Shown here: piece after piece, positions 1 through 6,250 of the stretch
Layout: each line of letters opens with the position of its first letter
Position numbering within the stretch: the stretch's first letter is position 1
Assembly: GCA_036506395.1 (NCBI GenBank)
Contig: DASXRU010000258.1
Coordinates: 1 to 9,531, forward strand
Origin: DASXRU01 sp036506395
Lineage (GTDB): Bacteria > Acidobacteriota > Blastocatellia > Pyrinomonadales > Pyrinomonadaceae
Reading direction: 5' to 3'
DNA: 9,531 bases
Program-made: the position numbers and the translations under genes
The notes under the pieces: generated by a model
The model's input: the letters and a program-made list of their open reading frames with translations, nothing else
What the model was told of the DNA's origin: nothing
The model's database searches: none

Positions 1-2
1 GC

Positions 3-482
3 GCCGGAAAGCCTTCGGCGCGAATGGTGTTACTGAAGGGAATCGATGATCGGGGCTTTGTCTTCTACACAAACTATCGCAGTCAGAAAGCGCGCGAGCT
101 GGACACCAACCCTTCGGCCGCGCTGGTATTCTACTGGCCCCAACATGATCGCCAGGTGCGCGTCGAGGGCGGCGTGACGCGAACTTCCGACGAAGAGTCC
201 GACATCTACTTCCAGACCCGGCCGCGCGACAGCCAGATTGGTGCCCTGGCTTCGCCGCAGAGCGAAGTCGTAACCGGCAGAAACGTCTTAGAGCAGCGTA
301 CTCGGGAGCTCGAGGCAATGTACGGCGACGGCCAGATAGAACGCCCCTCCCATTGGGGCGGCTATCGCCTGAAGCCCGAGCGAATTGAATTCTGGAAAGC
401 GCGTCCCAGCCGGCTGCATGATCGCCTGTCGTACCAGTTGCAGCCCGATGGAACCTGGGCCATCAGCCGCCTGGCTCCGTGA
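3..482 (+). CDS. pdxH: Pyridoxamine 5'-phosphate oxidase, 5'-truncated
   Basis: This enzyme is the FMN-dependent oxidase that converts pyridoxine or pyridoxamine 5'-phosphate to pyridoxal 5'-phosphate, the last step of vitamin B6 cofactor synthesis and salvage; it is cytosolic and normally dimeric. The reading frame is open from base 3 (AGKPSARMVLLKG...), so the ATG at 24 is an internal methionine and the true start lies outside the window. Family motifs seen are PSARMVLLKG and FVFYTNYRSQKARELDTNP (FMN-binding half of the split barrel), SQIGALASPQS, and the C-terminal WGGYRLKPERIEFWKARPSRLHDR. About 159 residues are visible of a usual 200-220, ending at TGA 480-482 in the typical RLAP tail. 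The next gene is convergent, 20 nt away, with no clear terminator between. Identity is secure; only the N-terminus is missing. Confidence 0.95.
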   Translation, partial: AGKPSARMVLLKGIDDRGFVFYTNYRSQKARELDTNPSAALVFYWPQHDRQVRVEGGVTRTSDEESDIYFQTRPRDSQIGALASPQSEVVTGRNVLEQRTRELEAMYGDGQIERPSHWGGYRLKPERIEFWKARPSRLHDRLSYQLQPDGTWAISRLAP

Positions 483-502
483 ATTGGCCACAGCTTAACT
501 GC

Positions 503-733
503 TTACTCTTTTGCTAACTTACTTCTCAGCCAAACTACGAAAGCTCCCGTGGCGCCTGCCAACAGCACGCAAAGCACAATAACGGGCAGGATGTTTTGCA
601 TTAGCCACAGTGTTCCGGTGACGTCGAAGTCAGCGCGCGGCTGCCATCGGCCAAACAACAAGACGAAGAGCGCCCCGGTCGTACACACCAGAAAGCCAAC
701 CAGCGCATTCTTGTTCTCCTGTCTTTCACGCAT
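503..733 (-). CDS. Small two-helix membrane protein, unknown function
   Basis: This gene encodes 76 residues that I do not recognise. It has a charged N-terminus (MRERQENKN), a first hydrophobic segment at about residues 10-28, a short loop with RWQPRADFD, a second hydrophobic segment at about 48-69, and a basic C-terminal tail (RSKLAKE). This predicts a small inner-membrane protein with two helices and short cytoplasmic ends. The ATG is 15 nt downstream of the flavoprotein stop codon on the same strand, so it is probably the second gene of that operon and may be translationally coupled. No strong Shine-Dalgarno is visible before the ATG. The overlapping plus-strand frame has a less plausible composition. 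The call as a real gene rests on operon position and on the clean hydrophobic pattern; no function can be assigned. Confidence 0.6.
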   Translation of the reverse strand: MRERQENKNALVGFLVCTTGALFVLLFGRWQPRADFDVTGTLWLMQNILPVIVLCVLLAGATGAFVVWLRSKLAKE

Positions 734-748
734 GGCAGCGTTTTCAAG

Positions 749-2071
749 TCACAATGGCCAGAAGGCGCGGCGCGCGAGTTTGCGTTTAAGGTTCGTATAG
801 CCCTGATCGCCGGCGACCAGCTCGCCCAGGACTTTGCGAATGCCGCGATGGCCGCGGGCAAACTCGATCATTCTTTCCGTGAAGGGCGCACCCCAGAAGT
901 TTCCATAGAAGCGGCGGCGCATCTCTGACGCGCGTTGCAGCTCCCGGCCGAAATCCTGGCGCCACTGCCGCTCATAATCCGAGGGATAGCCGGCGAGATA
1001 TGCGTCCGCAAAAAGTTCCGCCGAGCGCAGCGCGTAATAGATGCCCTCGCCCGTCACCGGATCAGCAAAACCTGCGGCGTCGCCGAGCAGCGCCCACCGC
1101 TCGCCACAGGCGCGGCGAGTGTCCCAGGTTCGCGGGGCAAGACCGGGAATCCGCGCGGCATAACGGTCGGCGGTCTTTTTAAGTTCGCTCCTGATGCGGG
1201 CGTCGATCTCTACTTCGTTAACAGCTTCATTGTTGACTGCCGTCGCCCGCTCGCCGCTGTGCGCGGTTTCTTTACGGGCAGTCTCTTCGACGACTTCGCC
1301 GGTCATGGATGCGGTCCAGAGTCTGGTGCTCTTGCGACCATCCTTCAGACCCAATTCATTTTTCTCGCGCTCGCGGTAGTATGCGATCATGAAATCCCAC
1401 AAGAGCCGATCCAGTGATTCGTGATCGAAAGCGTCCTGCGAAGTAGCAATGCCGAACGACACATGATCCAGGCGCGGAAACGCCCAGGCGTAACCCACCC
1501 ATCCGGGAAGAAAAGCCACGACCGTCGGCGCTGAACTCTCTTTCGGCAATGGCGCGCGATACCCGAAAGCAACTTCCATCTCTGCTGGCGGCAGAGGCCC
1601 GGCAAGGTTCTTCGCAATGGGACTGTTTGCGCCATCGGCGGCAGCGAGCCAGGCGCCGGTCCACTGCGCTCCGTCTGCGCCGCAGATGAGCCAGCCGGAA
1701 CCGGTCTTGGTGAGATTACGAAAAGAAATCTTCTCGGCAATCACGTGCGCGCCAGCCTCGCGCGCGCGTTCGCGCAGAAAGGTGTCGAAGGTGTTGCGCG
1801 AATAGATCGCGAACGGCTCGTCCAGTTTCAAAGGCAGGCGCTTGCCGGCAGGCGAGTACATTTCCAATTCAGTCACAGTGCGGCCAACCGCTTCAAGCAG
1901 ATGTGGCCAGGCCTTCAGGGCCTTTGACGTGACGCCGCCGCCGCAGGCTTTGGCTTGGCCCTCAGGCCGTCCGTCAAACAACGCCACGCGCGCGCCACCG
2001 CGCGCCAAACGCTCCGCCGCAAATGAACCGGCGGGCCCGGCTCCGACAATCATTACGTCGAACTCTTTCAT
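749..2071 (-). CDS. FAD-dependent oxidoreductase, geranylgeranyl reductase family
   Basis: This is a flavoprotein of the geranylgeranyl reductase (ChlP/BchP/MenJ-like) family, whose members use FAD to saturate isoprenoid double bonds in chlorophyll, archaeal lipid or menaquinone side chains. With the ATG at 2071 it has 440 residues. They include a Rossmann FAD site MIVGAGPAG (about 7-15), the family KACGGG motif (about 41-46), the substrate-side WVGYAWAFP (about 191-199) and the second FAD motif GDAAGFADPVTGEGIYYAL (about 330-348). The frame is open further up to a TTG at 2143, but the Rossmann motif would then sit unusually far in, and the best promoter overlaps that TTG. The ATG at 2071 has only a weak GGA upstream. 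A hydrophilic Glu/Ala/Thr-rich stretch at about residues 245-290 looks like a lineage-specific insertion. The exact substrate is unknown; quinone or polyprenyl reduction is inference. Confidence 0.85.
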   Translation of the reverse strand: MKEFDVMIVGAGPAGSFAAERLARGGARVALFDGRPEGQAKACGGGVTSKALKAWPHLLEAVGRTVTELEMYSPAGKRLPLKLDEPFAIYSRNTFDTFLRERAREAGAHVIAEKISFRNLTKTGSGWLICGADGAQWTGAWLAAADGANSPIAKNLAGPLPPAEMEVAFGYRAPLPKESSAPTVVAFLPGWVGYAWAFPRLDHVSFGIATSQDAFDHESLDRLLWDFMIAYYREREKNELGLKDGRKSTRLWTASMTGEVVEETARKETAHSGERATAVNNEAVNEVEIDARIRSELKKTADRYAARIPGLAPRTWDTRRACGERWALLGDAAGFADPVTGEGIYYALRSAELFADAYLAGYPSDYERQWRQDFGRELQRASEMRRRFYGNFWGAPFTERMIEFARGHRGIRKVLGELVAGDQGYTNLKRKLARRAFWPL

Positions 2072-2114
2072 TGTGAATTCCAGCTCATCAACCAGCCTCG
2101 ATGATTTAGCACGT

Positions 2115-2143
2115 ATGATAGAAGGCTTACTAATGGTTAGCAA
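2115..2143 (-). promoter_or_regulatory. Predicted sigma70-type promoter of the flavoprotein operon
   Basis: Read on the minus strand, TTGCTA (2143-2138) and TATCAT (2120-2115) are separated by exactly 17 nt. They match the -35 consensus at 4 of 6 positions and the -10 at 5 of 6. Transcription would begin near 2108, leaving a leader of about 37 nt before the ATG at 2071. The placement rules against the upstream TTG at 2143 as the start. Prediction by eye, not tested. Confidence 0.5.
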
Positions 2144-2178
2144 TCCAGCTTCAATGTGCTCCCAATGCGGTGATAAGA

Positions 2179-2215
2179 TATCGGAGTTCCCGATAATTTG
2201 TTGGTCCCCTCTAAT
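2179..2215 (+). promoter_or_regulatory. Possible promoter and small inverted repeat ahead of the MEMO-AMMECR1 gene
   Basis: A perfect 6-bp inverted repeat TATCGG-agttc-CCGATA occupies 2179-2195. Its right arm overlaps a weak -35-like TTCCCG (2187-2192). After a 17-nt spacer comes a good -10-like TCTAAT (2210-2215), which would start transcription about 20 nt before the ATG at 2244. The repeat could be an operator or could be chance; the -35 match is poor. Confidence 0.25.
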
Positions 2216-2243
2216 TTACTGATCCAGGCGCGTTGGTGTTGTC

Positions 2244-3659
2244 ATGGGTAATGCAAGCGCGATTGTGTTTGCGGGGATAGCTCCACATCCGCCGATAATG
2301 GTGCCTGAAGTGGGGGGCGAAGCTATCGCGGCAGTGCGCGGATCAATCGATGCCATGGCGGAGATGACCCAGCGCATCATCGCCAGTGGCGCGGAAACCC
2401 TCGTCTTGATATCGCCACATGCGCCGCTCGAGCCTTACGCTTTCGTAGCCTATCAGGGTCCGCAACTCTACGGAGACTTTGCCAACTTTCGCGGCGCAAA
2501 CGCTACCGTCAACGCCGAGCTTGACGAAGAGCTGCTCGAGGCAATAGCACGCGTTGCCGCAGAGCAGAGCTACGAAGTACTTCGTATTGAAGGGTACCAT
2601 CTCGATCATGGCACCGCAGTTCCGCTTTACTTCCTGCAATGCAATGGCTGGTGCGGTCACGTCGTGGCACTCGGGTATAACTTCCTATCGAACGAAGATC
2701 ACTTGCGCTTTGGTAACAGCATCAGAAAAGCCGCGGACTTAGTCGGCCGGCCAGTGGCATTCATCGCCAGCGGTGACCTGAGCCACCGCCTCAAGCCGGA
2801 AGCCCCGGCCGGCTACAGCCCGGACGCGCATCTCTTTGATGAAGAAGTTGTGGCGGCGCTGCGTGATGGCGCGCCGGAGCGGGTCATTAACATCGATCAG
2901 AATTTGCGCAATCAGGCGGGCGAGTGTGGTTACCGATCGATGCTGGTTGCGTTCGGCGTCACTGAAGGTATGCAACCTGCTCCCGAAGTATTGCATTACG
3001 AGGCCCCGTTCGGCGTGGGGTACGTGGTGGCTCAACTGGTTTGGTCAGTGCCGGCGGCGGGCCGAGATCGCCAGCGAGGCAAAGGCCAGTATGAAACTGA
3101 AATCGACATTACTATGACTGGCATGCAGCTCCCTTCACTTGCACGCCGGGCGGTGGAAACATTCGTTAACGAAGAAAGAATTATTGAACCCCCGAAGGAG
3201 CTTTCCAGACTTCTCGAGCAGCGCTTCGCCTGTTTCATCTCGATCAAGACTCTTAAGGGAGACTTACGAGGATGCATCGGTACGATTGAGCCGGCAAGAA
3301 ACACGTTGGCGGAAGAACTAATCATCAACGCAATTAGTGCCGCAACTCGCGACCCGCGCTTTCCCCCGATAACGAAGACCGAACTGGCAGGCTTGAAGTA
3401 TTCAGTAGATGTGCTGTCAGAACCTGAGGCCGCCAGGATGGAAGACCTCGATCCGCGGACCTACGGTGTGATCGTGGAGGAAGAAGGCAGTACCCGCCGG
3501 GGACTGCTTCTCCCCAACCTGGAAGGGATCGACTCAGCAAGAAAACAAGTGGAGATTGCGGAGCGCAAGGCGGGAATCCCGGCCGGCGCGCAACTAAAGC
3601 TCTTGCGTTTTCGTGCCGAGCGATTCTCGGAAGAAGAACCTCTGACCTCTGACCTCTGA
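2244..3659 (+). CDS. MEMO/LigB-like and AMMECR1 two-domain fusion (AmmeMemoRadiSam proteins B+A)
   Basis: This 471-residue protein joins two domains of the so-called AmmeMemoRadiSam trio, whose reaction I cannot name. Residues about 5-268 form a MEMO/class III extradiol dioxygenase (LigB) fold, with histidines at the expected active-site motifs: APHPP (H14), ISPHAP (H59), YHLDHG (H119, H122) and ASGDLSH (H181). After a charged linker (about 270-290), residues about 295-460 form an AMMECR1 domain with the hallmark LRGCIGT (341-347) and FPP (373-375). The same domain order is known in clostridial and other bacterial fusions. No radical SAM partner is seen in this window. The ATG at 2244 is the first after an in-frame TGA at 2220; its Shine-Dalgarno is weak. 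The last residues (PLTSDL) and the stop are encoded by a CCTCTGA tandem array, so the C-terminus looks secondarily altered. The gene faces the replication fork coming from oriC. Confidence 0.9.
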   Translation: MGNASAIVFAGIAPHPPIMVPEVGGEAIAAVRGSIDAMAEMTQRIIASGAETLVLISPHAPLEPYAFVAYQGPQLYGDFANFRGANATVNAELDEELLEAIARVAAEQSYEVLRIEGYHLDHGTAVPLYFLQCNGWCGHVVALGYNFLSNEDHLRFGNSIRKAADLVGRPVAFIASGDLSHRLKPEAPAGYSPDAHLFDEEVVAALRDGAPERVINIDQNLRNQAGECGYRSMLVAFGVTEGMQPAPEVLHYEAPFGVGYVVAQLVWSVPAAGRDRQRGKGQYETEIDITMTGMQLPSLARRAVETFVNEERIIEPPKELSRLLEQRFACFISIKTLKGDLRGCIGTIEPARNTLAEELIINAISAATRDPRFPPITKTELAGLKYSVDVLSEPEAARMEDLDPRTYGVIVEEEGSTRRGLLLPNLEGIDSARKQVEIAERKAGIPAGAQLKLLRFRAERFSEEEPLTSDL

Positions 3660-3702
3660 CCTCTGACCTCTGACCTCTGACCTCTGACCTCTGACCTCTG
3701 AC
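3639..3702. repeat. Nine-copy heptanucleotide tandem repeat (CCTCTGA)n
   Basis: Nine perfect copies of CCTCTGA run from 3639 to 3701, followed by one further C. The first three copies lie inside the MEMO-AMMECR1 reading frame and provide its final residues and stop; the rest fills most of the 48 nt up to the gyrB stop. Because the unit is 7 nt, its TGA falls into each plus-strand frame in turn, so any array of three copies stops all three frames. The minus strand (TCAGAGG) has no stop in any frame and reads as a SEVRGQR repeat. The unit is not self-complementary and would not form a terminator hairpin. Confidence 0.97.
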
Positions 3703-3707
3703 GGCTA

Positions 3708-6158
3708 TCAGACATCCAGGTTTCTGACGTCTAGGGCGTTGTCCTCGATGAACTTGCGCCGCGGCTCCACGGCATCACCCATCAACACAGTGAACATCAG
3801 ATCCGTTTCCACGGCGTCGTCTACTCCGACTCGCAACAGCGTTCGCTTGTCCGGGTTCATAGTGGTTTCCCAGAGTTGCTCCGGGTTCATCTCGCCCAGA
3901 CCCTTGTATCGCTGAATCGACAAATCCTTCTTTGCCGCTGCCAGCACCCGCTCCAGCAAAGCCTCGCGGGTGGGAATTTGCTCGCTGGTTCCGTTTTCAC
4001 CGACGACAAACGGGGCTGCGAGGTCATCTTCGAGCTTGATGAAAAGCTCTACGGCTTTTTGGAACTCGACGTGACTGGCAAAATCCCAATCTATGATGAC
4101 GTGAATGCCGGTATTTGTGACGGTTTGAATTTCCCACAAACCGTGCTCCTCGTCCGTTGTAAGATCGGTCTTGAAGCCATCCTTGGCCAGCACTGCTTCG
4201 ACCCCACTCATCAGGTCTCCGTCCTGAAAAATTCCCCTTAGCGTTGCTCCTTCTTTGCGGAGCAAGCCGCGCTTTCCCCCGAACGCCTTTAGCAAAGCCT
4301 CTAGCAAATTGAGATCGCCGCCTAGACGGCGCGCGGTCTTCTCGCCATAACGTTTGAAGTCCACCATCTTCTCGAGTGACTTCGCCAGATCTTTCCCCTC
4401 GATCACGGTCTTGTTTCCTGCTGACTGAACCTTCATGTCGCTGGTGGCCTGGCGCATGAGGTATTTGATCATTGCAGTGTCGTCTTTTATGTACTCTTCT
4501 TTTTTTCCTCTTTTGACTTTGAAGAGCGGTGGTTGGGCGATGTACACGTAGCCGTTTTCTACCAGCGCAGCCATCTGGCGGTAGAAAAACGTTAGCAACA
4601 GGGTACGAATATGCGACCCATCGACGTCGGCGTCGGTCATCAAAATAATCTTGTGATAGCGCAGCTTGCTGAGGTCGAAGTCTTCTTTCCCGATACCCGT
4701 GCCCAGCGCCATGATCAGCGCCTTGATCTCGCTGTGACCCAGCATCTTATCGAACCGGGCTTTCTCCACATTCAGTATCTTTCCCTTGAGCGGGAGAATT
4801 GCCTGGTTCTTCCGGTCGCGCCCCTGTTTGGCCGAGCCGCCCGCGGAGTCACCCTCGACAATGTAGATTTCCGAAAGCGCGGGATCAGTCTCCTGACAAT
4901 CGGCCAGCTTCCCTGGAAGCATAGTCGAACCGAATGCGCCTTTACGGACAATCTCCCGCGCCTTGCGCGCAGCTTCGCGGGCCCGCGCGGCATCGAGGGA
5001 TTTACCGACGATCTTCCGGGCCACGGTAGGATTCTGTTCCAGATACTCCGTTAGTCGATCGTTCAGGAAGGACTCGACAGCGCCTTTCACATCTGAATTG
5101 AGCTTACCCTTGGTCTGACCCTCGAACTGAGGTTGCGGGAGCTTCACCGAGATAACTGCTACGAGACCTTCGCGGACGTCGTCGCCTGTCAGAGAGCCTT
5201 TGAAGTTCTTTGCCAGGCCTGACGACTGCGCGTAGGCATTGATCGTGCGGGTGAAGGCAGACCGGAAACCGGAGAGGTGCGAACCACCATCCACAGTATT
5301 GATGTTATTCGCAAACGAATAGACCTTCTCGTCATAGCCATCGTTGTACTGAATGGCAACCTCAATCGCCAGGACGTCGCTTTCCCTTTCGAAATAGATC
5401 GGTTTGTCGTGCAGCGCGCTCTTGTTCTTGTTGAGGTGCTTAACGAATTCGGCTATCCCGCCGCGGTAATAAAATTCGTGCGACTTTTCCGGCTCCTCCC
5501 GCTCGTCGCGAATGGTGATGCGAATGCCCTTGTTTAGAAAAGCCTTTTCTCGCAAGCGCTCGGACAATTTGTCGAAGCTGAATTCCGTGTGATCGAATAT
5601 CTCAGTATCCGGCTTAAAGGTTATCTTCGTTCCCCGTTTGCGCGTTTTGCCGGTGGGCTTATTTCCGTCAAGCTTCGTAACCGCGATGCCACGTTCATAC
5701 TCCTGTTCGTAAGTTTTGCCGTCGCGCCAGATTTCGAGGTGCAACTTCTCGGAAAGAAAATTAACGCACGACACTCCTACCCCGTGTAGTCCGCCTGAGA
5801 CTTTGTATGCGTTGGAGTCGAACTTGCCGCCGGCGTGCAGTTTTGTCATCACCACTTCCGCGGCAGATTTCTTTTCCTTCTTCATCTCGTCGACCGGGAT
5901 GCCGCGCCCGTTATCTATCACGGTGATTGAGTTATCGATATGGATCATTACTTCGATCGTGTCGCAATAACCTACCAGCGCTTCGTCGATCGAATTATCG
6001 ACGACCTCATAAACCAGGTGATGCAGCCCTAACTCTCCAGTCGAGCCGATGTACATTGCGGGGCGTTTGCGCACTGCTTCACGTCCCTCGAGCACGGCAA
6101 TCGAAGACGAATCGTATGCATCGCTCCTTCTCTTTAATCCAGTCGGTACTGTTGCCAA
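3708..6158 (-). CDS. gyrB: DNA gyrase subunit B
   Basis: GyrB is the ATPase and Toprim subunit of DNA gyrase, which works with GyrA to introduce negative supercoils. From the TTG at 6158 it has 816 residues. The GHKL ATPase motifs are EVVDNSIDEA (catalytic Glu about 51, Asn about 55), DNGRGIP (Asp about 82) and GGLHGVG (about 122-128). The Toprim domain has EGDSAGG (about 434-440) and DADVDGSH (about 508-515), and the C-terminal end has QRYKGLGEMNPEQLW (about 748). The length and the long segment between DADVDG and QRYKGLGE are those of gram-negative GyrB rather than the shorter gram-positive form or ParE. The frame is open to another TTG at 6176, but only the TTG at 6158 has a well-placed AGGAG. 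It follows recF by 92 nt, and its stop faces the convergent MEMO-AMMECR1 gene. No ATG start exists in the N-terminal region. Confidence 0.97.
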   Translation of the reverse strand: MATVPTGLKRRSDAYDSSSIAVLEGREAVRKRPAMYIGSTGELGLHHLVYEVVDNSIDEALVGYCDTIEVMIHIDNSITVIDNGRGIPVDEMKKEKKSAAEVVMTKLHAGGKFDSNAYKVSGGLHGVGVSCVNFLSEKLHLEIWRDGKTYEQEYERGIAVTKLDGNKPTGKTRKRGTKITFKPDTEIFDHTEFSFDKLSERLREKAFLNKGIRITIRDEREEPEKSHEFYYRGGIAEFVKHLNKNKSALHDKPIYFERESDVLAIEVAIQYNDGYDEKVYSFANNINTVDGGSHLSGFRSAFTRTINAYAQSSGLAKNFKGSLTGDDVREGLVAVISVKLPQPQFEGQTKGKLNSDVKGAVESFLNDRLTEYLEQNPTVARKIVGKSLDAARAREAARKAREIVRKGAFGSTMLPGKLADCQETDPALSEIYIVEGDSAGGSAKQGRDRKNQAILPLKGKILNVEKARFDKMLGHSEIKALIMALGTGIGKEDFDLSKLRYHKIILMTDADVDGSHIRTLLLTFFYRQMAALVENGYVYIAQPPLFKVKRGKKEEYIKDDTAMIKYLMRQATSDMKVQSAGNKTVIEGKDLAKSLEKMVDFKRYGEKTARRLGGDLNLLEALLKAFGGKRGLLRKEGATLRGIFQDGDLMSGVEAVLAKDGFKTDLTTDEEHGLWEIQTVTNTGIHVIIDWDFASHVEFQKAVELFIKLEDDLAAPFVVGENGTSEQIPTREALLERVLAAAKKDLSIQRYKGLGEMNPEQLWETTMNPDKRTLLRVGVDDAVETDLMFTVLMGDAVEPRRKFIEDNALDVRNLDV

Positions 6159-6164
6159 AACCAC

Positions 6165-6172
6165 TCTCCTCT
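6165..6172 (-). promoter_or_regulatory. Ribosome binding site that decides the gyrB start
   Basis: On the minus strand AGAGGAGA (6172-6165) contains AGGAG ending at 6166, 7 nt before the TTG at 6158, which is ideal spacing. The GTG at 6164 would be only 1 nt away and the TTG at 6176 lies upstream of the site. The site therefore favours TTG 6158. Confidence 0.6.
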
Positions 6173-6250
6173 TCAAACCCTATCTTCTAATGTTTACCAA
6201 ATCTGATTCGAATTTTTTCTTCTCAGCGTCTTAACCATCTCAGATGCTTT

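Noticed and set aside
935..1417. 160-residue plus-strand reading frame opposite the flavoprotein gene
   Set aside because: Lies entirely antisense to a well-supported coding gene with clear motifs; it has no recognisable domain and is explained by high GC.
2072..2143. N-terminal extension of the flavoprotein from TTG 2143
   Set aside because: The FAD Rossmann motif normally lies within a few residues of the start, and the best promoter for the gene covers 2115-2143.
3639..3702. CCTCTGA array considered as a CRISPR or an origin iteron
   Set aside because: There are no spacers between the units, and the 7-bp pure tandem lies 5 kb from the DnaA boxes at a gene end.
3461..3715. Minus-strand frame translating the heptamer array as an SEVRGQR repeat protein
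   Set aside because: The repeat has no stop in any minus frame, so an open frame is automatic; it also runs antisense into the AMMECR1 domain.
6194..6238. 14-codon frame (MVKTLRRKNSNQIW) between recF and gyrB, a possible leader peptide
   Set aside because: No ribosome binding site, no attenuator hairpin following, and too short to distinguish from chance.
6236..6246. Near-palindrome CATCTcAGATG just after recF, considered as a terminator
   Set aside because: A 5-bp stem with a 1-nt centre cannot form a stable hairpin and is not followed directly by a T-run.
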